From Pseudoscleropodium purum (Eukaryota; Streptophyta; Bryopsida; Hypnales; Brachytheciaceae): a DNA stretch of 64,000 bases. The translations under genes were made by a program, and so were the position numbers. A model generated the notes under the pieces. That model had not been told where the DNA came from and made no database searches. It saw nothing but the letters and a program-made list of their open reading frames with translations. Below are positions 25,801-36,772 of this stretch, in pieces (position 1 is the stretch's first letter; each line of letters begins with the position of its first letter). Location: the NCBI GenBank assembly GCA_963969395.1, contig OZ017797.1:35030001-35094000 (forward strand), given 5' to 3'.

Positions 25801-27487
25801 GTGTCCATAGACAATTTGTCAAGCCGAGCTCACACCATTTGCTAATTGGTCCATCCAAGTGTATTATTGAATACTTTAGATGAGTTGCTTTTGGTAACAG
25901 CGGGTAATGCGCGCAGGAGACGGGATCAGATGCCTGCCAGTATACCTAGAAATCACCCACCAGTCAGAAAGAAGTTGAAATTCCATCCCCAGAGACATCA
26001 TTTGAGTTCCATAATGGCGCCATATAATCTATTTCCAACGGAGAGGATCACCCATTGAATCTTGGCAGGACGGCCGATATTTGTCTGTGCTCCTTTTCTG
26101 GCCGGGCCAAGCCAATATTAAACTCTACTCGCTCTCAACAGTTATCCTGATCGATCTACCACACTCAAGGTCCCCAACTCGCAAACTTTAGAATCAAAAT
26201 GATTATTCGTTTTAAAATGATCATACCAATCTCCAAGGCGCCGCTTCAACTGAAAAGGAAAAGGTGTCAACTTGGGAGAATGGGAGGATCGGACTGTGAC
26301 AATGAGATCGAAGGGAATGACTGTCGACTTCAAGTGACGAGCTAGGTAGTACAGTGAAATTGCCATTTTGTCGATTGAATTTCTAAACTTTAGGCAAGTT
26401 GCTCATGAAAATTGTCGACGTTTCCAAGTTTCCGAACGGAAGAAATTGCCAACTGACCACGGACAAAAACTGCATGATTTTGCAAAAAAAGAACCAACGT
26501 GTGAGTCACCTCAATTTTCTCCCTGGACACTGAATTGCAAAAACAATTGGCACGTCTATGGATGCGTTATTCACTCGATCTGATTGTAGTGTCCTTTGTA
26601 CTTAAGAAAGTAATTATATTTAATCCTTTAGGTCTACTGATTGGTATCTTTCGGCTTGTACACACAATTGCAAGCACACCCAAACTCTGGTACCGTCTGT
26701 CGATTGAATTCGATTGCTTTCTCAAGAGGTTCACAGTACATTCAGAAATTGAAGGTTTACCTGTAGGAAACACAATTTAGCTAGTACACTTGCAGTCAAG
26801 GTCAAGTGCGAATCAGCTCTGTCTGCCATGTACGAGCTCTTTAATTGATTTCTTGCATTTCGAGAACAATTTCTGCTGAGGGGTGTCGGAGTTGCACCAA
26901 CTTGTGGTTTCGTAATCGCATGACAAAATTCGAATCTTAACGAGGTGCCCAATTTGGTAACAAACATGTGAATTAGGGAGCAGGAATCACCAAGTCTGAC
27001 AACCTTGTTGTCCTCAAATTCCCTGCCTGGGAACCCAGCAATCATTTCTTTGGTTTTAGCAGTGAGGTTAGGTCACAACATCACCAAGGGTGGTAGATCA
27101 AAATTTAATTTGCATGCAATGAAATTTCGTTTCGTTTGCTTTTAAAAAGAAATTCCCCCAATAGACTGCCTCCCAAATTTCAATACTGGAAGTAACCTTA
27201 TTCAACGGTGGAGGTGCGATGTCATTTCTATCCATGCAAGAAAAAATAAAATAAAGCAAAGAGATGACTTTCACTATTCCTCAATGTGACTGCCGACTGC
27301 CTTTCAGTGGTCCTCTTTCTCAAGTCCATTACCGGTTTTTCTTTGATTTCTTGCACTCAACTTGCCACTGCCAATTTCTTCTACACACTTCACCTTCTTT
27401 TTGAACACTCACCAACTGAGAATGTCAAAATTTTCTGCCAATTGGAAATGACTGAGGAAACATCCAATGTGGAACTTCCAGCACCTG
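22829..27487. other. Intergenic with a GC-richer middle (24-27 kb); no gene recognised
   Basis: From about 24000 to 27050 the sequence is less AT-rich and holds several moderate frames that read somewhat protein-like. Examples are 24542-24784 (-, MQTLIRVLTHEYHIYQP start) and 26142-26366 (-, MAISLYYLARHLKS start). None matches a family I know, and none joins others by evident splice sites. They may be decayed exons, captured fragments or chance. Confidence 0.3.
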
Positions 27488-27628
27488 CTGAATATTTCGT
27501 TAAAATGGTGGTATTTCACAAACTCAGCACTTTTAAGTTTAGACCACACAGTCTGAAATCTATACCAGTCCTAGACTTTAGAGCTAGAATGGCATATGGA
27601 ATACTGCCATTGCAATGAAATTTCCCAT
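27488..27628 (-). mobile_element. MITE family 1, copy 3 (reversed interior)
   Basis: The ends GAATATTTCGTTAAAATGG and CCATTGCAATGAAATTTC match the family termini. The interior matches the reverse complement of copy 1 (TGGTATTTCACAAACTC.GCACTTTTAAG; CCAGTCCTAGACTTTAGAG). It is shortened to about 141 bp. Confidence 0.75.
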
Positions 27629-27728
27629 ATAATGTTTTGCATAACAAAATCTCAGTGAATGTAAATATCTCAAACATTTTTTAATGTGAGGCTACTATCA
27701 GTCCAATCTTTCTATAAAAAATATGGAT

Positions 27729-28128
27729 AAGGTGGAGGCACCAGTTACCAACCACACCCCATACCCAATGTCAAAGGTTGGTAATTCTAAACTTAGGCTG
27801 GATCTGCCAGTTTTGAAGCTTGAAATTTGTTTTTTCTGTACTTTTCAAGTTTGCAACCAATAAGTTTATGACATGTTACCTGTAATAATGAGCAAGGAAG
27901 TACTATCTTGAATGATGGAAATTAGAAGACTCTAGACATTGCTTATGGGTCAAGAGTTCTTTTGCCTCCCAAAATGCACTGTAATTTCAATTTTCTGAAT
28001 AAAAATCTGAAAATTTAGGAATCCTCATATTTCCTATCTTCCTACATGGGAAAGATATTTACCAACTCATACTACACAGAATCTGCTCCCAAATTACTTA
28101 TTTGATTGGTTATTGGTGCTTCCACCTT
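27729..28128. mobile_element. ~400-bp MITE with AGGTGGAGGCACCARTTACC ends
   Basis: The left end AAGGTGGAGGCACCAGTTACC and the right end GGTTATTGGTGCTTCCACCTT form a ~21-bp inverted repeat. The outermost bases read TAAGGTGG...CCACCTTA, consistent with a TA or TAA/TTA target duplication. A further copy of one end lies at 20194. Noncoding. Confidence 0.65.
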
Positions 28129-30373
28129 AGTCCACCATTCTACTGAGGAATAGTGACCCCTCTCTCTGGCTCGCTACATGGTTCCATTAACAAAGGATCT
28201 TCCATGGTTCCAATTGCTCCAACATGTGCTGAATTCTAACAAAAAATAACTCCTCTGGGTCCCTCCATAAAATACTTTCTGTAGGCATTCAATCTGTAAT
28301 GTAGGCATCAATGGAGGAATTATGGAGCATGTTACACACCTTCACCTGCACATATCTGTCTCAAGATGACCCAGGTGGTCATCCTCCCTGTTCCTTCAGA
28401 TCCTCTGCCAAGTACTTCTTCGATTCAGACCAGAAATATGAAGAATTTTGGTCGTGATTTGCATTCTCTGAGATTCAAGTACAGTCCTTTGTCCTTTAGA
28501 AAAATGTGAGTGGAATTAATTAAGAGTTGTTGCGATTAATTTGTAAAGCTTGCGTGGTGAGGATGATGTACAGTAAGTTACTTGATTCAGAGTTCATTGA
28601 ATTTGCGTGCAGTCCTTTGCTACAATTCAAAGAAGCAGTGTGCAGTCATGTGCAGTCACTGGCAATGTTGACTGCCGCAATACTTCAGTTCAACACTTCA
28701 ACTGTGAAGCAGGAAAATTATGTCAGACAAGGTTTTCCATATGCAAACACTTGAATGTGCGGACCCCTTTTTTAACAGCATTGAAAAAACTCGGGTAGTG
28801 AAACAAGATTTAAGTGAACCTCAAACTCCTTCTAAAATTGATAGTGAATTGAAAATTAGATTTTCTTACAATACTTTTTTTTTGCTCTGAGCATGTACAA
28901 AATGTAAAATTATAATGATGAATTTTGAATATTTAATTTAAGTCTGTATTGCTTATTTATTGAAGTCCTATTTGAATTGTTGTTAGTAATTGCGAAGCTT
29001 GTTTTTGAGGTGAAACATTCTCATGATGTTTGTTTTGACATGTTTCAATACCCTATAAAAATTGTCATGCTCTTGCTAATTATAAACCAAATTATCAATA
29101 TAGAAGCCCACCTCTGAAGCTTGACAAGGCTAGCTCCTCTTTGATGGAAGCAATGAATACACAATTGAAATGCATTACAGAAATTGAAAGTTCATTATAA
29201 AAGTGAATTTAATAGTTGCAAATAGAGAATTTGAGTGAAGATAAGATTAATAATGTGTGTGAAAGTTTGATATGAAGGGAAATGGGACCCCCATCCAAAA
29301 GTACACTTATGTTAGTGTAAAATACAATGAATCAACATCCTAAGAAAATTGGGGGTGACATCGTTTTCAAACACACATTTCAACAAACAATTGTGCATAC
29401 AGTAGTGAGTGATTGCAAGAAACACTTGTCCTATTTTTTGTTCACTTGCCTTCAAACAAATTATTTTTTGCTCACAACTTTGCATTATTTGTTTGTTTGG
29501 CATGAAATTTGGAATGAAGGTACATGTAGTAATGCAAACATTGAATATTTTTTTCAATTTATAAAAGATTAGTTTACTACTTTTAGCTTGCCCTCCATTG
29601 GATGTCTAACTTGGCCATTTTTGGAGGGAGGAGGTTACTCCTATTTTTTTTGCTTCTAGTGGCTTTTGCAGTACCTCACAATAGTCTACAATATTGCATA
29701 GCACAGAATTGATGATCTAAATCTGTAGGTGCCCTAAATCGCTAGTTTAGATTTGTCAGTGCTTTGCTGATAAATAGTAATGGTGGTATTGTATAGTATT
29801 ACAAGCCCTATAGCCCAAAACATAATTTTGGGCCAAATGCAATGTTGTAATGCAAAATGTCAAATTAACATTGAGAACAATGGAGAAATGTTAGATTTAC
29901 TCTACAAGGTTTTATCCAAGATTTTACCTTATTTTCATACTTTTGTCTTATAGGATTGAATGTATTTGATAATTTAATGGAAGAAAATATACTAGTCTTT
30001 AAACTAATTATAGCCTTACAAATCCAAATTTTAATCAAACCAAGTATTGGAGATGGATCCTACTATGTTTATTCAAGCCAACATAAACTCAAATCTTCAA
30101 TCCAATCAAACATTGGATGCTCATAAGAAGGATTAAAAAGTTTTATTCATCCTTTTTGGATAGCTTTAGATTGAATGCATGATTGTAAAAGGACTATTTC
30201 ATAAGTGTCCATAATGGACAAGGTGTCTTGAATGGACTTCACTACCTTACTTTACAATAGAACAATCGTGAAAGGTAGCAACACCTTTCATTCTCTAACA
30301 CTTAAAAAACAACCTCAAAACTTTTCCAAAAAATAGCCAATGAAAGTTGAAATTTTTTTTGAAGCAACCGATG
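28129..30373. other. Intergenic, nothing recognised
   Basis: Frames at 28527-28754 and 29327-29572 (+), the latter fully overlapped by a frame of similar size on the minus strand, show no domains and are treated as chance. No RNA gene seen. Confidence 0.35.
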
Positions 30374-30961
30374 AGAATTGATTGCTTTAACCCTAGAGCG
30401 CTCCAACGTCCAATTTTTAGACAATGAACAAATTAAAATTCAATTTTCTCTCATTACTACTTGGATGAGAGTCATCTAATTTGTAGAGATACTTTATCAA
30501 GATGTCGTTCTATCTAATGGTTGGATTTGGTGTTACTAGAGTTCATATTTTTCTAAAATTACAAATGTAGAAGAGTATTAAGCCAAAAATTGCATTGATT
30601 TTAGTTCAAAACTAGATTTGTAGAAATGAAGTCATAGATATAAAGAACATTAAAAATTTAGAAAATTACTATATCAAGAGAACTTCATTTCCAATCCATT
30701 CCAACAATTTTTACTCAAAAAATTGATAATATCTTACTTGTGATTGAATTTAGAAGGAATTTTAAATTTTCCCTTTCAAAATTTGTAAAAAAATATTGTT
30801 GATAGCACTAGTGAATCCAATGTCATGGCTAAAGTCTAAAAACTCAAAATCTACAACTTTTATTTGTACATTAATTCCAAAATATTCTTCCAAATAGCAC
30901 TTTATAACAATTTTTCCCAAATTGTCAATTTCAAAAAAAGATATGGACCTTTAGGGATGTT
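30374..30961 (+). repeat. Dispersed repeat lacking the MITE found in its partner
   Basis: It aligns in the same orientation with 58709-59571. Shared landmarks: TTCATATTTTTCTAAAATTAC, AAAAATTGCATTGATTTTAGT, GAATTTAGAAGGAATTT, ATTCTTCCAAATAGCACTTTA. The partner contains a 267-bp MITE between the TAGTGAATC and TATCTACAAC landmarks; here the same point is continuous. Confidence 0.75.
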
Positions 30962-31215
30962 TATTCAAGAAACTATGTGAATATAGTGTCAATTATGTAT
31001 AGGCTATGTATCCTATGTTCTCAACCTTAAAAATTTATACAACATTAAATTTTTTTAAACCACTTAGGTTGCATTTCTCTAGAACTTAAAAAGTGTTATT
31101 TTATGCGACAACTTCAAGATTCCATATTTACTTCATACGATGGCCAAATTGTATAAAGTAAAGTGGATTCGAATCAAAATTACGTTCGCTTCTGAAAATG
31201 CAATCAGATGGATTT

Positions 31216-31221
31216 AAAAAA
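31216..31221 (-). terminator. Pol III terminator of tRNA-Lys
   Basis: A run of six T on the minus strand, 14 nt past the 3' end of the tRNA, is the usual RNA polymerase III stop. Confidence 0.75.
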
Positions 31222-31235
31222 CTAAATCTTTGGGA

Positions 31236-31308
31236 CGCCACCCCAGGGGCTCGAACCCTGGACCACAAGGTTAAGAGCCTTGCGCTCTACCAACTGAGCT
31301 AGGACGGC
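31236..31308 (-). tRNA. tRNA-Lys (anticodon CTT)
   Basis: The 73-nt minus-strand sequence folds into a full cloverleaf. The acceptor GCCGTCC pairs with GGGTGGC (two G-T wobbles) and the discriminator is G. The D stem is GCTC/GAGC with loop AGTTGGTA. The anticodon stem is CAAGG/CCTTG with loop CTCTTAA, giving CTT. The variable segment is TGGTC, and the T stem CAGGG/CCCTG has loop TTCGAGC. A-box and B-box promoters are intact, no intron is present and CCA is not encoded, as in nuclear plant tRNA genes. It decodes AAG in cytosolic translation. An intact fold plus the nearby T6 terminator suggests a functional gene. It lies about 0.9 kb beyond the 3' end of the SmG coding region, on the same strand. 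Confidence 0.95.
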
Positions 31309-32206
31309 CATCGCACCCAATCACTGAATGCCACCTCGTCAGGCCACCTGTACCAGGGAGGTGTGCCGAGGTGGTACATGATCACAACGATTAACAAAAC
31401 ATCTATATAGAAATATTCTTATCTCGACGTCTGTATGTCAATGTATTAAAAAATATTTCTAGATTTCAACCATGTCACACATAGAAAGTCTCGCTCAATT
31501 TTTTTTAATGCAGAGAGGTCTCCCCATTTGTCCCAAAAAAATAAATAAAAATTCTCGCTCAAATATTGCAACTTTATGTTTCTGTACCAGGGAGGTTTAC
31601 GATAGTCTTTCAGTCTTATGAAATAGGCTTCGAGGGATTCTGATGAGCCTGCTTGTCAAAGGCATTCGTACTGGTGTGTGGGCTCATACCAGAATTTCTG
31701 ACTCCTTATACAAGCAAATTTAATCTTAGCAGCTGGCTGTCACACATGTGGAGGGAAGTGTTAGCCAGTGCCATTTCTCTAAGCTGCTCATAACATGACG
31801 AAATGCACTAAACTTGTCTGGAACAAAGGTAAAGCTTCAAGGAACTCGACCATCAAATGTCAATAGCAGCGAGTCGAAACAACAGAGCTTACCAAACAGC
31901 TACCACATAGAAGGAACCACAAAACCATGTCACATTTCAATCCTGATGAGTTCGTTACAGGGCATAACTAAAGCAGCAATCTACTTAGAAAAGTGATCTT
32001 TACAAGGGGTCCAAACGTTTCGACATTTTCAAAACTTTTAGAAAACTGGTGTTCTATTCTTTAAAGTACTGTATAAGAAATCACCTGTACTGAAGCAAAA
32101 TGCAAGAAATAGCACAGGACTTTCTGCAACCTTCTGCAACTTCAAAAACCAGGCCAGGCAACCTTGAAATCGACATTGTGGAACGCAGCGAAAAGTACAC
32201 GTATGA

Positions 32207-33162
32207 TCACGTCCTCACAGGTTCTAGAGCTTCGATCATAACTACGCTGTTTCCTCGTATAACCTGCCACACATGTATCCGATTAGCTCACAGCGTAACC
32301 CCTCAAAATATGTCACAATCCGGATATGAAAAAGGAGCCTGGAGACAGAATACAAATATCAAGAGTAAAGCCAGTAAATGTGAACTCAAAGAGTTGAAAG
32401 GAGGCCTCACCACCATGCCGATCTCATTTTTATCTGCACCGTTGATCTCGACCGTGTTGTCCAGCACAAGATTCATAAACTGATCAAAACCTCGCAAAAC
32501 TCCAACCACGTTCCTGCCGGCATTGAGCTTGACTGCAACAAACAGAATTGCTAGATTAGACCGGTTTCCGATTACATTGCAAATTGTAGAAATGACAAGA
32601 GCTTGGATAAATGTTTTCCTTCTCATCATATTTCCAATGTGCTGTAGTCCGAAAATTGGTGGCAAGGTTTGAGATTCATTGTAAGGGTATGAAATTGATG
32701 GCAAGTTATGAGATTAACTGTAAGGGTACATTCACAACAAGGGGAATATCTCACCCTTCAGAGGGATAAAATAACCCCACTACTCCTTCGCCCAATCTCG
32801 ACCCTCCATCATCACAGTGGGTTTATTCTAACCCTCAAGGTTAAGATATCCCCTTGAGTCCTCCTCCGCTATCAACCCCCTCCATTGAAAGAGGGGGCAA
32901 ATTTAATTTCTCTCAAGGTTAAGGTAAAGTTATCTCCCTTGGTGTAAATGAGGCCTATAATGAGTTACAAACTACAGCTTCACTTATACCAGCAGGTTGT
33001 CCAGTTTGAACTACGATTATCTCCAAACCAACGATATGGAACAGTGTGAATTGAAAACATGGAAACCGAGAAGAACGTCCTTCAAATCAGACGACCACAC
33101 TTACTGTTAAGCTTCTTGTCCATGTACTTCTTCAAATCGGGAGGTTGACCTGACTTGCTCAT
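32207..33162 (-). CDS. Small nuclear ribonucleoprotein G (SmG)
   Basis: Three exons on the minus strand: 33105-33162, 32411-32532 and 32207-32263 (58+122+57 nt), joining to 78 codons plus TGA. Introns are 572 and 147 nt with GTAAGT/GCAG and GTGAGG/GGCAG borders. The protein opens [18 protein letters not shown], the hallmark start of SmG. It continues with Sm motif 1 ([16 protein letters not shown]) and Sm motif 2 (VIRGNSVV), and ends EALEPVRT. Length and order match the SmG family (about 76-80 residues). SmG is one of seven Sm proteins that form the ring around the U-rich Sm site of U1, U2, U4 and U5 snRNAs in the spliceosome. The start lies in a good context (CCACCATGAG). Small departures from the usual plant sequence (for example NVVGVL and VVMIEAL) do not disturb the fold, so the gene looks functional. 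A MITE-like insert sits in intron 1. Confidence 0.95.
32725..32955. mobile_element. Probable MITE in SmG intron 1
   Basis: The left end (CATTCACAACAAGGGGAATATC) and the reverse complement of the right end (CATTTACACCAAGGGAGATAAC) are similar over about 25 bp, giving a ~230-bp inverted-repeat element. The interior holds CCTCAAGGTTAAGATATCCCC and TCTCAAGGTTAAGG repeats. No other copy was found in this window. Confidence 0.45.
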
Positions 33163-33490
33163 GGTGGAGGAGAGACGAAACCGAGGCTGCCAAACGCAGT
33201 CCTGCGAACAAGGCGCAATCCACTGCTCATCATTTCATCGACACAATCTCTCCTGAAAACCCTAAACCTTCGCAACAGCAATAACGAAACCCCAAACCTC
33301 CCATAATTCCAAAGTATTCCGTATACTCACAGCACTAATACCAGAAGAAAAAAAGGTCGCAAACTCGACAAGACGCGAAAACTTCAAGTTCTGTCACAAA
33401 AAACAAACCTAGGCTTTCGAGCAGAAACGAAGACTCTGGCGCTCAGTGAGACAGCACGAGAGGAAATCTGAACGGGAAGCAGGGTCTGCT
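33163..33490 (-). promoter_or_regulatory. SmG 5' UTR/promoter region with telo-box
   Basis: This GC-richer stretch lies directly upstream of the SmG start. It contains AAACCCTAA at 33257-33265, the telo-box motif known in promoters of plant translation and RNA-processing genes. No clear TATA box was seen. The exact transcription start cannot be read from sequence. Confidence 0.5.
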
Positions 33491-34700
33491 TTCCTGGGGT
33501 TTAGTCAGGGTTTCTTGTCGCACTGTTGACCTCCAAGCATACAGTGTGGTTATATTAGAGCATCGCCACTGGGCCTCTCCAAAGGATCCCGGCACTAAGG
33601 TACGAGGCTCATAAATCGCCCATCTAACGGGAAACGGACCTCTGAAAGAGAGAAGAGAAAACAGTTTATTGAAAATTTAAACCATCATTTTTTGACTTAA
33701 AATGAATTAATTATGAATTTTCAAAATGAAAGGTTCATAGATAATTATTGATGCTCATAGATTGAACCAATCTTCAATCAAAATTAGCCTTTTGAATACG
33801 GCACTTCAAACTAATGATCTCTCTGAAATTTTGACTCCCACAAAATGATTCACATCATATTTTCATTTATTTTAGACTTATATGATTATATATTTTACTC
33901 ACAAGGAATTAAAGAATACATTTTCAAGTACAAAGCACATTGAATAGACAATGATCCATTTTCAAAACTCTTTATATTGGTTTTGATAATTCTATAGGGC
34001 AATTCTAATTGCTATGCTAAAACTCAAGCCTCCTATTTTACATGTGAAAGCGAAGACCATTGTAGCAATGCTCGAAGGTAGGCATACCCATTATAGATCC
34101 TCTACTCTCTTCACAATTGTATCCCTATTTATATCTATTCAACATTTTAAATAGGGAGGCAATAAAAAAAGGGCCTATAATCTATAGAGTTAATCACACT
34201 AGTTGTCTCCAATTGTAATAGTGGTATTTTAGAAGAAGATTCAACTAAGGATGGTACAAAAAAAAAATAGAACACCAAACTCCTTCAAACCCTAATTTTA
34301 GTGTTAGAAGGAGTTTCATCTTATATTTTTTCAAACTCCAATTCATGAGCCCGCATTGCACATACATTTTGATTAACTCTGATATGTTTATCTTATTTAT
34401 GAGCGTTGAATTAAAGGGGAAGAGTTTTGCATTGACAAAAAATTATTTGTGAAGAAGTTAAAGGTTGCTAAAGTATAAGCAAGGAGAGACAAACAATGAA
34501 TGTTGAATAATGACCATTTTTAGAAAATCTTATGAAAATTTAAAATTTTTCACTATAAAATGCCTATATCCATGGTTTAAGGTCAACATTTGTGGCTCTA
34601 ATTGAGTCCAAAGAGGATGAATGGGGATGAATGGATTTAGATGAATTTTTTAAAGTTGACTTCATTGGAAATTGTATAGCTCATGAATTATGAAAAATTA
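33491..34700. other. Intergenic, nothing recognised
   Basis: AT-rich after 33660. Near 33560, GAGCATCGCCACTGGGCCTC resembles the first bases of some plant MITEs, but no matching end was found. Confidence 0.35.
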
Positions 34701-35576
34701 GGTGTTGTTGCAATATTGCAACAATCAAAATTATTGCAATATTGATGCAATATTGAAAGTATACCTATATAATCTAAAAGAATTTAATAATGATGTCATA
34801 TTACAATAATTTATATTCTGAATTGAAAATTACTTTGAATACATATTGAAACAATACAATTTAAAATAAAAATTCTATATTAAAACAATATTGCACAAGT
34901 ATTGCAATTGTCCAAATCTCACCTTTTAGTTTTTCATTTTGTCTACCACCATTTTCCTTTGTAACTTTGTATAAAAATTGTTGGTTGGCATAAAGAAAAT
35001 GGTATCATTTTAAGAATACTCTATCAAAACCACCCTTTTAAATTTATTATTTTATACAATCTTGATGAATACATTCAATTTCAATTTCAAAAAACAAAAT
35101 TTTTATTTTTGATAAATCATTTTGTGTGCTCTTCATTGTATTACATAATAATTGATTGAAAAATGTTGGTGATAGATTTTTCAAATTCTATTGTGGAAGC
35201 ATTTAAGAAATATCAATGTGCTTCTTTTACTTTGTAAAAAAAAATTCAAATTACTTAAAAAAAATTTATACTAGAAAGACTTCAATATCAAGGTACTGCC
35301 TTTCTAATTTTTATGAACTAGATTTTTTAAATTATAAATATATTTTATTAATAAACTCTTATATTATGACTTCGATACATTTGAACATGATGGTACAATT
35401 GGTTTGCCAAACCTAGTTATAATTTTGAAAAAATTTTGTACAAATTTTTTACTTGCACTTCATAGTGAGGGTGCAAGACTTCTTAGAGGGTACTAAGCAA
35501 TGTATTTTTTTTGTTTAAACTTAATCATTCACAATTTGGTGTTTTTTAAAATTCAGCAGGTTTTAGTGTCCATTTT

Positions 35577-35882
35577 GGCATAGCAAGAAAAATTTTTACA
35601 ATAAAACTTTGAACTTTGAAAAGTTGTAAAATAAAGTTAACTTTCATTTACAAAAAATTGTTTTAGATTTTGAATCTCCAATCAAAAGTTATGGGCAAAG
35701 TTCAAAGAGGGGTTGAAAAGAACACTTTTTTAAATGTTTTCCAACATTGTCTATGAATTTTGTTTATAACTTTTAATAGGAGGCTCAAAATCTCAAATAA
35801 GTTTTTGTAAATGAAATTTATCTAAATTTCACAACTTTTTATAATCCAGAATTTATTGAGAAAAATTGTTCTACTATGCTAA
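35577..35882. repeat. Long imperfect inverted repeat (hairpin), ~125-bp arms
   Basis: Arm 1 (35577-35700) and arm 2 (35758-35882) are reverse complements over nearly their full length with scattered mismatches. Shared blocks include GCATAG, AAAAGTTGT, TTTCATTTACAAAAA, GATTTTGA.TCTCC and CAAAAGTTAT. The loop is about 57 bp. A transcript would fold into a long duplex. Confidence 0.75.
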
Positions 35883-35983
35883 AAAAAGTCTCCAAAGTCT
35901 ATTAATTTTCCCAAGCAAGCTAAAAATGTTAAGAAAAAAACTACTTAAATAAAATCTTACACATTGCATGATCAACAAATATT

Positions 35984-36111
35984 TTGTGTGGTGTATTGGT
36001 TAACACTTTGGCTTGTGAGCGCAAGGTCTACGGTTTGAGTTTGCAGGATGGTACCTATCCAAGTGGCCCCTCTTTGCTCGGATGGTGTTGCCATGTGGCG
36101 AGTATCATTAT
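35984..36111 (+). mobile_element. tRNA-derived SINE-like sequence
   Basis: The head carries an A-box-like TGGTGTATTGG at 35989-35999 and, about 33 bp on, a B-box-like GGTTTGAGTTT at 36032-36042 (the consensus C is T). They are separated by an anticodon-arm-like GGCTTGTGAGCGCAAGG. The spacing is that of an internal Pol III promoter, but the cloverleaf is not intact. A non-tRNA body (GGCCCCTCTTTGCTCGGATGG...) follows. Confidence 0.5.
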
Positions 36112-36772
36112 TTTTAATTTAATAAAATGATTTCAATTAAAATTTATGTAATATTTTAGTATTGATTATTAAATTATAAAAAAATTGTAATATTGAAATA
36201 ACATTTTTATTAATGTTGCAGTATTATTTGTTTAACTATATATTAACATTCATTTTATATAGTCTCAATACTACAATTATATTTGTTGTTTTGTATACTA
36301 TTTCAGTATTGTATTAGTACTATATTATTAAATGTCTACTGCAATACTAAAATCAATCTACAACAATATTGTTAAAAGCACCAATTTCTTCCCAATGTTT
36401 GATGTATGAAACATTTATTGTTCACAACATTCATGATGAATGTTTATTGAATGGAATTATAAACTCAATTGTTTAAAATAAGGATTGATGTTTGTGATCT
36501 AGATTTCGCCATCTCACAAAACCCAGGGAAATAGTATAGAGGTTCTTGAAATTTTGGGAATGGTCAAATAGTCTAACGTATTGTAGCTAAAGTCACTTGT
36601 TTTCTAGAATAAAAAGGAATTTAATATGAAATATCATATAATTCTTAATAAACAATTTATCTTATACACTCTTATACCCAAAGGAATAATTTGTTGGCCA
36701 GTCCATTAAATAATGCTATTGGACGCATGAGTGCTGTCTCAGTCCTGCCTAGTATTCTAAGGGTATTTCAAA

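Larger units (their letters stand above)
34701..36382. mobile_element. ~1.7-kb element with terminal inverted repeats and CAATATTG-rich ends
   Basis: The left end GGTGTTGTTGCAATATTGCAA and the reverse complement of the right end, GGTGCTTTTAACAATATTGTTG, form an imperfect inverted repeat extending about 45 bp. Both ends hold clusters of CAATATTG/GCAATACT-type motifs (34710-34920 and 36140-36375), like the subterminal motif arrays of DNA transposons. Inside are a long hairpin (35577-35882) and a tRNA-like SINE head. No transposase is recognised, and no clean target-site duplication is visible. Probably non-autonomous; superfamily unknown. Confidence 0.5.

Noticed and set aside
29312..29572. Paired sense and antisense 81-codon frames
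   Set aside because: Mutually overlapping frames of equal length with no recognisable domain; neither is preferred.
33555..33660. GAGCATCGCCACTGGGCC as the start of a MITE near the SmG promoter
   Set aside because: Only one end-like sequence found; no inverted partner or second copy.
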